Shown here piece after piece: positions 20,701 to 25,556 of a stretch of 64,000 nt of DNA. Position 1 is the first letter of the stretch. Each line of letters opens with the position of its first letter. Made by a program: the position numbers and the translations under genes. Location of the stretch: the NCBI GenBank assembly GCA_024643725.1, contig JAHEMJ010000014.1, positions 383,766 to 447,765 on the forward strand, in the 5' to 3' direction. This stretch comes from Crocinitomicaceae bacterium (GTDB lineage Bacteria; Bacteroidota; Bacteroidia; Flavobacteriales_D; Crocinitomicaceae). The notes under the pieces were generated by a model. The model searched no databases, was not told the DNA's origin, and was given only the letters and a program-made list of their open reading frames with translations.

Positions 20701-23378
20701 CGAATGGATGTAGCGCAACAGATACGTTTGCCATTTTGGTTCCTTTAAATCCATTGGCAATTAGTTTGGTTGGAACGGGCATTAACTGTTTCAATGGAGT
20801 GACTGGATCAATTGACATGACAATAACCGGTGGAGTTGGTCCATATCAAATAAACTGGAATACAGGTTCAACAAATGAGGATATTTTCGGCTTACCAGTT
20901 GGAACCTATTCTGTAAACGTAGTTGATGCAAATGGTTGTACAGCTGCGGGAAGTTTATTGTTAACAGGTCCAACTGCGCCACTACTAGTAAGTGGTGTTA
21001 CAACGAATGTTTCTTGTTTTGGTGCTGCGACTGGAGCAGTGAATATTACAGTAACAGGAGGTTCTTTCCCATATAGTTATACATGGTCAAATAATGCAAC
21101 GACAGAAGACTTGATCGGTGTGATTCACGGTGTTTACACCGTATCCATCACAGATTTCAATGGTTGTACAACAAGTGGCACGTATTCGATAACACAACCT
21201 AGTTCAGGTGCAGTAATCAGTTACAACGTACAAGACGTAAGTTGTAATGGTGGCACGAATGGATCAATCAACGTGAATGTAGTTGGCGGAACGCTACCAT
21301 ACACGTATTTCTGGACCAACAATGCAGCGACGACTCAGGATTTATTTGGCATTGGTGCGGGTTCTTATACCTTGAACGTTTATGACGATTCAAGCTGTGT
21401 GACAGTGGCAACGATATCGGTGAATCAACCGATTCAGGCAGTGACACCAAGTACGGTGATTAGTGCGGTGAGTTGTTATGGATTCAGCAATGGTTCGATT
21501 GATTTGAGTGTAGTAGGTGGAACGCCAGGATACACGTATGTATGGAACACAGGAGCGACGACCCAAGACATTTCAGGTTTAGTTTCGGGCACTTACACGG
21601 TAACGATTACCGATGCGAATGGCTGTGTATCTACGCATAGTTACGTAGTGACACAACCATCGGCACCATTGACTTTGAATACAAGCCAAGTGAACGTATT
21701 GTGTTATGGAAATGCAAGTGGCTTTATCAACTTGATAACGACAGGCGGTACAAGTCCATATAGCTACGCATGGAGCAATGCAGCTACGACAGAAGACATC
21801 TTTAACTTGCTAGCAGGCACCTATTCGGTTGATGTAACGGACTTAAATGGCTGTACAGCGTCTACCCAAGTAACGATTACCCAACCAGCAGCAGGAATCA
21901 GCCTTCAAGAGACACATGTGAATGTCACGTGTTATGGCGCCAACAATGGATCGATAGACATTACCCCAAGTGGCGGAACACCGGGTACAAGTCCAGCGTA
22001 TAGCTACTTGTGGAGTAATACAGCCACAACACAAGACATCACAAGTTTAATTGCAGGTACTTACACAGTGCTTGTTACCGATAACGTTGGCTGTAGCTAC
22101 ACACAAAGCATCGTAGTGAGTCAACCATTGGCACCACTAGTAGCGACCCCAACGATTACCAACTTAATCTGTTACGGAGTACCAGAAGGAGCAATCGATA
22201 TCACGATAAGTGGCGGAACAGCACCGTATGTATACTATTGGAACACGGGTGCCACGACACAAGACTTGAGCAACTTAGCAGCGGGCTCATATAGCTTAGC
22301 AGTTACGGACGCCAATAACTGTGTGACATCGATTGTTGTAGCGGTGAGCGAACCATCAAGTCCATTGACAGTGACATACTTTGCAACACCAGCCTCATGT
22401 TATGGCTACGCAGATGGAACGGTGATGCTCAACATTACAGGCGGTGCGCCGTCGTATGACATCTTATGGAGCAATGGTGACACGACGAACTTTATCGACT
22501 CGTTGTTGGCAGGAACGTATAGTGCACAAATCACGGACGCGAATGGCTGTGATGCAGTAATCAATGCGATCATCAGTCAACCACAAGCCTTAATCGCCGA
22601 CTTTAACATCGATGCAACGTTTGGCTGTGCACCACTTACGGTGAACTTATTGAACACAAGCGTTGGCACAATCGCAAGCAGCACGTGGAACTTTGGTAAT
22701 GGATCAGTGAGCACAAGTAACAACGCAAGTTACACCTATACGCAAGGGGGATGCTATGGCATTAGTTTAACGGTGATGTCCCCAACGGGCTGTTTGGCCA
22801 CAACGAGTATCGACAGTTTGGTATGTGTGGTAACAGGACCAAGTGCAGGCTTTGCGGCAACGACAACAGACATTGATTACTTCACGGGCCAATTGGAATT
22901 AGTGAATACATCACAAGGTGCGATTACCAACTACATGTGGAGCTTTGGAGACGGAAGTCCGAACTCAACGTTGGAGAATCCAATCCACTACTATCCAGAG
23001 GAGACAGTAGACTCTTATATCGTGAGTTTGATGGTGACAGACACGAACGGATGTACAGATACTGTTACGCACTTGTTCTGGTTGAATGAGATGCTCAATG
23101 TGTATGTGCCGAATGCCATCACAGTGACCAATGATGGATTGAATGAAGTGTTCTTACCGGTCTTCTCGAATGTAGACGCAGTGAAGGACTATGATTTATG
23201 GATATACAACCGCTGGGGTCAGTTAGTCTTTGAGACGGATGAGATCGCAGAGGGCTGGAACGGAAGATACAAGGATAACAAAGATGTACAACTCGGAGTC
23301 TACACTTGGAAGATTAGATATGTGGATAACAAAGGTGAAGCGAGGACCTTGGTCGGACATGTTACCGTATTAAGGTAA
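8751..23378 (+). CDS. Giant SprB-repeat surface protein (4875 aa) with T9SS type B sorting domain
   Basis: The start ATG at 8751 lies inside the last codons of the preceding gene. It is the only plausible start, because it leads into a signal peptide (basic KQIRIR, hydrophobic ISLTILLSGIFAV, cleavage near SFAQ-C, about residue 33). Residues 34 to about 302 are irregular, with one diverged repeat near residue 140 and a PKD/Ig-like stretch. Then follow 57 SprB-type units of about 75-76 residues, mostly with two cysteines each. Units 7-23 show a three-unit higher-order pattern. Units 35-57 match units 11-33 of the upstream gene. Two PKD-like domains and a type B sorting domain (IYNRWGQLVFE, ending VGHVTVLR) close the protein. 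Family knowledge points to export by the type IX system and display at the cell surface. A role in adhesion or gliding is inference, since no other gliding gene is in the window. The size approaches that of F. johnsoniae SprB. No clear terminator follows. Confidence 0.92.
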   Translation: MLQYLDKQIRIRIISLTILLSGIFAVNTTSFAQCVSEGITATLVTNENCPKDLTVYGLVESTIQWNSIFPGAIGDYNANLSCANACSTTTFTPPSGIGNQVIFQASGISCSTGQPWTGQVIINVNPEIQIGFANAGAIICYGNSSTSLTAIINGGTPPYMYTWNGAGIISGQGTTSITVNSAGNYVIQVMDQSGCPPAMRGTEVQQQLVPPSANAGVDQVICDATLLSSVTLNGTTQNSNGAIWTGGNGVFNPSNDFLNAGYVPSTNELNAGFVDLTLNTAQNGSCPEFSDNVRVYFSSPITSQVILVNPSCGQNNGAVNLTVSGGNNPYTFAWSNGETTEDLTNLSAGQYAVTVTDSVGCSSQFTYNVSNIGGPQISGTVTNLICNGQNNGAIDITVNGGSQPVQYSWNNGSPNEDLINISGGNYVITVTDAIGCIATSSFTVNEPNQLSVQSTIGNVSCNGANNGSIDLTVSGGTPSYNYSWSNGETNEDLVHLGPGNYSVSITDGNGCITTQPFTVALSASSLSLTETHTNILCFGQATGAIDVTTNGGTQPYNYTWSNNVNSEDQQNLIAGNYSLTVTDANGCSATIQVNINEPLAALSSTSTHTNIDCTHPTGSIDLTVNGGTAPYTYLWSNGNTNQDLTGLIAGIYNVSISDSHGCSIQNSITISQVSSNFQLSETHTNILCFGQNTGAINVSATNGANPINYSWSNGSQNEDLSNLSAGSYVLNAVDANGCAASISVQLTQPTSALASTITATNIDCTHPTGSINLTPTGGVNPYSFSWSNAATTEDLTNLSAGTYSVIITDANGCISNKIATISANANNLQLTETHTDVNCHGQSNGAIDVTATGGTQPIGYSWSNSFTTQDLTNLVAGTYTLTATDATGCTSSLSVSIIEPTALSLSIQATNITCSGLVNGAVNLTPTGGSPNYNYLWSNNATTQDLSNLSVGNYSVTVTDSQGCSAVTQTSITQPDPITTTSYVQNLDCEYATGAVDLNVFGGTTPYSFQWSNGLTTQDALGLVPGNYSVTILDDNLCSFSQNFTVIQVPGTVSITAVQTNVTCNGLNNGAIDVTITGGLDPYIINWSNGFPLEDQMDLTAGTYTITAVDAQNCQGELTIIITEPSILTSSVTVTNALCIGANSQIDLTVNGGTQSYTYAWSNGATTQDLTNPAPGNYGVTVTDANGCQSTASATVNPPLPAITYTETHVNIDCNHPTGSINLNVSGGTVPYTYSWSNGATIEDITNLNVGSYSVTITDANGCTAVGNISITQDPNLLVLSETHVNVSCIGSNNGSINVSTTGGTNPITYLWSNNATTQDLSNLSTGTYNLVATDALGCTDNLQVTITQIPAIVPTTLVTNVVCNGQANGAIDLSITGGTAPFTYLWSNGATTQDLFNLPVGIYSVTITDVNGCTANTQATVSQPTPIVLTESHQNIDCAHPTGNIDLTVSGGQAPYLYAWSNNATVQDLTNLAVGTYSVIVTDVNECTATLSVNITQSPTMLQLSETHSNLLCNGNATASIDVSVVTGTPQVTYAWSTGQTTQDLSNLVAGTYTVIGTDALGCKDTLVVTISQPNVITATAAVNNVTCTGLNNGSISVSVSGGTPAYTYLWNTGATTQTISNLSPGTYNVTVTDVNNCVTTAQGTIVQPLTPLSSSQTHVNIDCTHPTGSIDLSVSGGTPGYTYNWSNGSSVQDLSNLVAGTYSVTVTDANGCTTLNSIVITQTLSTLILTETHTNVNCNGQSNGAINVTTTGGTAPITYSWSNLATTEDLSNLAAGTYNLIATDALGCTANLSVAISQPAVLSGSVVATNVTCFGAANGILNLTVSGGTSPYTFVWSNAATTEDLTNLGPGAYSVVMTDAHGCTANANATITQPSAPLSTTETHVNIDCTHPTGSIDLTVTGGTAGYAYAWSNGAFTQDLTGLAAGTYSVTVTDSKGCTTTNSVTITQDPNAMVLTETHTNISCSGQTTGSINLSVSGGTPNYSYSWSNGFTTEDLSNLNVGTYTVTVTDASGCVASLSTSITSPPVLELDAITSNLSCFNNNTGAIDLIVNGGQTPYSYSWSNTATTQDLSGLSAGTFTVVVTDAGNCSQSITEVITQPNVLATTETHTNVNCFGQANGFVNLSVTGGTQAYHFTWSNGATTEDINGVVAGTYTVNIVDSLGCTTSRTVVVTQPLVLANTITKVNVNCFGNSTGSINLTVTGGTSPYTYNWSNGATTEDLANLAAGTFNVTITDAHGCTSTGSATITQSTQLQIAGTVTNVTCFGLLNGAINITPTGGVGPYTYSWSNGATTEDLSNKGAGTYSITITDQLGCTKNTVFTITQPQNIVLTQTHVNILCSGGTGSIDLTVTGGTSPFTYSWSNGGTTQDIGNLAAGTYSVLVTDANGCTKNLNGIVISSGPTALVVNSTITNVNCFGQSTGLIDLTVTGGVAPYAYNWSNGAVNQDPANLSAGTYNLILTDANGCVYTNSYVVSQPSSALTISETHNDILCAGTATGLINITVTGGTGPYGYSWSNGATTEDASNIFAGNYTVTVTDGHGCVSTGNMTVSELYAPLTLTETHINVLCFGNASGYINLSVNGGAPAYSYSWSNGASIQDIGGLTIGSYSVNVTDNNGCTATQSVTITQPASALSVTETHVNLVCVNDSTGSINITPNGGTAPYAYSWSNGQTIEDISNLPFGPYTVQVTDFNNCTSNLSVSIANPINGIVLSGAVTNINCYGGATGAIDVSISGGTPAFTYSWSNNAQGQDLVNLFPGTYTVTVVDAIGCDLSQTYTITEPAAPLTYVANVLPVYCFGQNTGAITLDVTGGTPGYLYSWSNASTTEDIYNLPAGTYSGTITDANGCTATYVGVVNQPQAAISLNLTSTPSLCFGGTSGSVNLTVNGGVPSYTYSWSNGSTTEDLANVGAGTYTVTVQDQNGCLMSGSIVVGQPASALTLSQTTTHVSCYGGNNGYINLSVIGGTPAYSYLWNNAATTEDLSNISSGGYSVVVTDANGCTSNLSVLVNQPSSLVSVSGTVSNVLCYGGTTGSISSVGQGGTSPYSYAWSNGETTSQVTGLSAGLYTVTVSDANGCTANQTWSVTQPSALSLQSTNTNILCYGQSSGSITSQASGGVTPYTYTWTNGMTGQNILNVPAGPYFVTVVDGNGCSATFSDTVYQPTTALTLSTSIVNNNCFGAATGSIDNTVTGGTSPYQYQWNTSATTQDLTNLLAGTYVLTIMDANGCLLNNSLQVTQPPISIVSSLSQVNVSCLGGGNGSINLTATGTGAPFTYLWNNGSTTEDISGLVPGVYSVTITDNSGCTTSMSANITQPATSVSLQSLVTNVLCTGNNTGSIDLTVNGGTTPYFYSWSNGNGTQDLTNVIAGTYSVIVTDAKGCQANMTAQITQPTSALSVLLNPTQIACHSQATGTIDLIVSGGTVNYTYAWSNNATVQDLASVPAGFYSVVVTDANGCTATTSTTLSQPAQSLLVSGIVTNVSCFGNANGSIDVTATGGTAPYNYIWSNGAYDQDIDTLLAGTYVLQVYDDNGCFSQTSYQVTQATQPLALSTVMTPEGCYGGNNGGLDLSVVGGTSPFTYAWTGPSGYTATIQDLLNVYTGIYNVTVTDVNGCSAQLSDTVSEPAAYALSHVITNVDCFGNSTGAVNLTVNGGTPGYAYNWNNGTTTQDLSGILSGTYSVVVTDANGCTLHDTVSITQPGFATTLSSVVSNVSCQGGLNGSINLTVVSANTGLTYLWNNQAVSEDISNLGAGTYTVTVTDANGCVNTLSSTVTQPSVLTLSSTTINPLCTDSLNGSIDLTVNGGTSPYTYLWNTTATTEDISGLLEGTYFVTVTDTNGCSATSSIQLVDPSPISSSYTSLSAQCNGGTNGSVNVTVSGGSPGYSYVWSNGPTTEDLSNVGAGTYTLTITDNHGCTHTQLATVGQPANPITLSVAITNIGCFGTSTGAIDLTVTGGTPGYTYQWNNSATTQDLSNVTNGTYFVNVFDANGCSATDTFAILVPLNPLAISLVGTGINCFNGVTGSIDMTITGGVGPYQINWNTGSTNEDIFGLPVGTYSVNVVDANGCTAAGSLLLTGPTAPLLVSGVTTNVSCFGAATGAVNITVTGGSFPYSYTWSNNATTEDLIGVIHGVYTVSITDFNGCTTSGTYSITQPSSGAVISYNVQDVSCNGGTNGSINVNVVGGTLPYTYFWTNNAATTQDLFGIGAGSYTLNVYDDSSCVTVATISVNQPIQAVTPSTVISAVSCYGFSNGSIDLSVVGGTPGYTYVWNTGATTQDISGLVSGTYTVTITDANGCVSTHSYVVTQPSAPLTLNTSQVNVLCYGNASGFINLITTGGTSPYSYAWSNAATTEDIFNLLAGTYSVDVTDLNGCTASTQVTITQPAAGISLQETHVNVTCYGANNGSIDITPSGGTPGTSPAYSYLWSNTATTQDITSLIAGTYTVLVTDNVGCSYTQSIVVSQPLAPLVATPTITNLICYGVPEGAIDITISGGTAPYVYYWNTGATTQDLSNLAAGSYSLAVTDANNCVTSIVVAVSEPSSPLTVTYFATPASCYGYADGTVMLNITGGAPSYDILWSNGDTTNFIDSLLAGTYSAQITDANGCDAVINAIISQPQALIADFNIDATFGCAPLTVNLLNTSVGTIASSTWNFGNGSVSTSNNASYTYTQGGCYGISLTVMSPTGCLATTSIDSLVCVVTGPSAGFAATTTDIDYFTGQLELVNTSQGAITNYMWSFGDGSPNSTLENPIHYYPEETVDSYIVSLMVTDTNGCTDTVTHLFWLNEMLNVYVPNAITVTNDGLNEVFLPVFSNVDAVKDYDLWIYNRWGQLVFETDEIAEGWNGRYKDNKDVQLGVYTWKIRYVDNKGEARTLVGHVTVLR
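8794..8822 (+). terminator. Terminator-like hairpin inside signal-peptide codons of the second giant gene
   Basis: CCCTGACAA pairs with TTGTCGGGG (9 bp, one T-G wobble) around a 5-nt loop, followed by A and five T. It begins 24 nt after the stop codon of the first giant gene. It closely resembles the terminator after coxA (CCCTGAC / GTCGGGG). It also lies in codons 15-24 of the second giant gene, so it would have to be read through, or be hidden by translating ribosomes, for that gene to be expressed from upstream. Confidence 0.6.
9658..22591 (+). repeat. 57 tandem SprB-type repeats (about 225-228 nt each)
   Basis: I counted 57 consecutive units after the N-terminal region. Units 1-34 are specific to this gene, and several contain the variant motif DCTHPTGSIDL. 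Units 35-57 correspond one-to-one with units 11-33 of the upstream gene. Boundaries are approximate. Confidence 0.88.
17343..20612 (+). repeat. Near-identical duplicated segment, copy 2A (pairs with 2732-6001)
   Basis: Second copy of the 3.27 kb segment described at 2732-6001. It spans repeat units 35-48 and part of 49 of this gene. Observed amino-acid changes relative to copy 1A are few (V to I, S to A and A to V, near the ends). Confidence 0.93.
21139..23328 (+). repeat. Near-identical duplicated segment, copy 2B (pairs with 6531-8720)
   Basis: Second copy of the 2.19 kb segment described at 6531-8720. After 23328 the last 50 nt of the two genes differ clearly at the nucleotide level, although they encode similar residues. 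Confidence 0.93.
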
Positions 23379-23410
23379 GTGAATGCGACTCGGTTATTAG
23401 ATCATTCTTT

Positions 23411-23418
23411 TAACTTTG
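23411..23418 (+). promoter_or_regulatory. -7 promoter element TAACTTTG
   Basis: A perfect match to the Bacteroidetes -7 consensus TAnnTTTG, 21 nt before the isomerase start codon. I see no clear -33 TTTG upstream. Confidence 0.5.
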
Positions 23419-23439
23419 CACTGGAAGAAAAAAAAGTGA

Positions 23440-24423
23440 ATGAAGGAGTTAATTGAGTTATTTCCACAGAATATCGTTGATGCTACAGCAATTGCCAATG
23501 CATGTCATTTTCAAAAACCTCAAAATCAGATTCATCAGATTGTTATTTGTGGTTTAGGTGGTTCAGGAATCGGAGCGAAGATCGTTTCAAATTGGATTCA
23601 AGATGAGATTCAAGTGCCGCTTGTCATTTGTAATGATTACGTACTGCCTGCATTTGTAGGGAAAAATACGTTGGTCATTGGCATATCTTATTCTGGAAAT
23701 ACGGAGGAGTCAGCGAGCAGTATCAATGAAGCTCATGCCAAAGGTTGTCACATCATTGGAATTACTAGTGGTGGGAATTTAGCTTCATTCTGTCGTGAAA
23801 ACGGCTATGATTGTGTGCTGGTACCAGGAGGGAATGCGCCTCGTAGTGGATTGGCTTATTCAATTGTTCAATTGGTACACATGTTGGCTGAACTTGGGTT
23901 CATTTCTTCAGCGCATATGTCCACCATGAATAAAGCCTCGAGTGTTTTAACAAATGAGTTAGCTGAAATTCAAGCGTTAGCAAAAGAATTGGCAGCGCAT
24001 TTATTTGGTAAAGTGGGTGTTTATTACGCAGAGACAAAATACGAAGGCGTAATTGTTCGAGCACGACAACAATTCAATGAAAATTCCAAGTACCTTGGAT
24101 GGCATCATACCATTCCTGAAATGAATCATAACGAACTCGTTGGATGGAGTGGAGGAGATACTCGTTTTGCCCCTGTTTTCTTCAGTACAGGAGATTTGCA
24201 TCCTAGAAATCAAAAACGCTTGGAAATCACCATGGATGCCGTTGAAAAAAAATGTGGGTCTATCTTTACATTACACGCAAAAGGGGATTCACTGATTGAA
24301 CGATCGTTATACCTCATTCATGTTGTGGATTGGGCTTCTTATTACTTAAGTGATTTAAATGGGGCGGATATCAATGATATGAAAATAGTCGATTACCTAA
24401 AAGACCAATTGGCTCAATGTTAA
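23440..24423 (+). CDS. Bifunctional phosphoglucose/phosphomannose isomerase (SIS domain)
   Basis: 327 residues, the usual size of the short PGI/PMI family, which interconverts glucose-6-P or mannose-6-P with fructose-6-P in the cytoplasm. The SIS sugar-phosphate fold shows in GLGGSGIGAK (about residue 38), GISYSGNTEE (about 87) and GGNAPRSGLAYS (about 130). NHNELVGW (about 229) supplies the expected catalytic Glu. A late His in the helix SLYLIHVVDWASYYL fits the catalytic base of the family. The start ATG follows a TAACTTTG promoter element. The stop overlaps the start of lipB, so the two are probably translationally coupled. Which hexose phosphate is preferred cannot be told from sequence. 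I give no gene symbol because naming varies. Confidence 0.9.
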   Translation: MKELIELFPQNIVDATAIANACHFQKPQNQIHQIVICGLGGSGIGAKIVSNWIQDEIQVPLVICNDYVLPAFVGKNTLVIGISYSGNTEESASSINEAHAKGCHIIGITSGGNLASFCRENGYDCVLVPGGNAPRSGLAYSIVQLVHMLAELGFISSAHMSTMNKASSVLTNELAEIQALAKELAAHLFGKVGVYYAETKYEGVIVRARQQFNENSKYLGWHHTIPEMNHNELVGWSGGDTRFAPVFFSTGDLHPRNQKRLEITMDAVEKKCGSIFTLHAKGDSLIERSLYLIHVVDWASYYLSDLNGADINDMKIVDYLKDQLAQC

Positions 24424-25130
24424 TGGAAACTCCGCGCGTTCAAGTACAAGATCTTGGAATCATCGATTACAAAGAAGCCTGGGATTTACAAGAGTCTTTG
24501 CTGAAAGAAGGTGTCGATCTTAAGGTGGCGAATCGAACGAATGAGACAGCTTTTCTTCCCATTAATCATATTTTAATGTGCGAGCATCCGCATGTTTATA
24601 CTTTGGGGAAAAGTGGAAAACAGGAGCACTTATTATTGGATGATGCGCAATTAGCAGAAGTATCCGCAACCTATTATAAAATTAATCGTGGAGGTGACAT
24701 CACGTATCATGGACCTGGGCAATTAGTCATGTATCCCATTTTAGATTTGGAGCAGTTTTTTACCGATATCCATAAATACATGCGCTATTTGGAAGAAGCG
24801 GTGATTCATACCTTGAATGATTACGGTGTGCAAGCGGGAAGGTATGATGGACTCACAGGAGTCTGGATTGATCCAACAACAGAAAAAGCGCGAAAAATAT
24901 GCGCTATGGGCGTGAAGTGTTCTAGATGGATCACCATGCACGGCATAGGATTTAACATCAATTCAGATCTTAATTATTTTAAGAATATTGTACCGTGTGG
25001 CATTGATGACAAAGCCGTTACTTCTTTAGAACAAGAACTCGGCAGAAAAATCCCTATGGAAGAAGTAAAACAAAAGTTAATGCACCATATGTCGGTGGTA
25101 TTTGGATTCGAATTGGAAAATATACGTTGA
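24417..25130 (+). CDS. lipB: Octanoyl-[ACP]:protein N-octanoyltransferase (lipoate biosynthesis)
   Basis: LipB moves octanoate from acyl carrier protein to a lysine of lipoyl-domain proteins, the first step of lipoate synthesis. Family motifs are clear: HPHVYTLGKSG, then RGGDITYHGPGQLV, then AMGVKCSRWITMHGIGFN (with the conserved Lys), and NIVPCGI with the catalytic Cys. The length of about 237 residues is typical. Two in-frame starts are possible, 24417 and 24423; the second forms a TAATG junction with the isomerase stop and is equally likely. The small uncharacterised gene downstream starts 2 nt after this stop, so the three genes form one transcription unit. Confidence 0.95.
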   Translation: MLMETPRVQVQDLGIIDYKEAWDLQESLLKEGVDLKVANRTNETAFLPINHILMCEHPHVYTLGKSGKQEHLLLDDAQLAEVSATYYKINRGGDITYHGPGQLVMYPILDLEQFFTDIHKYMRYLEEAVIHTLNDYGVQAGRYDGLTGVWIDPTTEKARKICAMGVKCSRWITMHGIGFNINSDLNYFKNIVPCGIDDKAVTSLEQELGRKIPMEEVKQKLMHHMSVVFGFELENIR

Positions 25131-25131
25131 A

Positions 25132-25545
25132 ATGAGAGAAGAATTAAAAGGTCCTAAAGTGGAGAATGTTGCCATCGCTTTGGTGGAGATTCCGCTAGAA
25201 AATAATGAGAAAGAGTATATCGTTTACCTCTTGAACTTGCGAGATGACATTATGGAAGGAATCATTGTTGCCTCCACTGGATACGGTGAAAATCCAACGA
25301 CTGGAGAGCAAGTGAAAACGTCAACTCTACGCAAGGGAATTGAACTTATGTTGCCTAATGAAGCGGCGCGAATTGAGCCAATCATGCCGGATTTATTCGA
25401 TTTAACGAATGAATTTTGGGTGAGTTTTTGGGTCAATGACGTGATGTACGACAAACGATTCGTGTTCGTGCCGGGAAGCATCAATGAAAAAGAATTTAAA
25501 ATGATTGATCGCCTTGGTTACAAAGGAGTGATCCTCGAATCCTAA
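25132..25545 (+). CDS. Conserved hypothetical protein, about 137 aa
   Basis: The open frame extends upstream into lipB, but the ATG at 25132, just after the lipB TGA, is the natural start (MREELKGPKVENVAIALVE). I recognise no catalytic motif, signal peptide or membrane segment. The composition suggests a small soluble alpha/beta protein, with notable stretches EYIVYLLNLRDD, TSTLRKGIE, NEFWVSFWVND and KRFVFVPGSI. It resembles small uncharacterised proteins that I recall as widespread in Bacteroidota; that is memory, not a search. Its position directly behind lipB suggests co-expression but does not reveal a function. It converges on gpmI with an 11-nt gap. Confidence 0.8.
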   Translation: MREELKGPKVENVAIALVEIPLENNEKEYIVYLLNLRDDIMEGIIVASTGYGENPTTGEQVKTSTLRKGIELMLPNEAARIEPIMPDLFDLTNEFWVSFWVNDVMYDKRFVFVPGSINEKEFKMIDRLGYKGVILES

Positions 25546-25556
25546 TATGTTTGATC

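Noticed and set aside
437-22591. Possible CRISPR array because of the many regular repeats
   Set aside because: The unit is about 228 nt, in frame and protein-coding, with conserved residues throughout. There are no short identical repeats with unique spacers.
1-23400. Insertion sequence or phage as the cause of the 3' duplication
   Set aside because: I see no transposase, terminal inverted repeats or target duplication at the borders; the borders fall inside repeat units.
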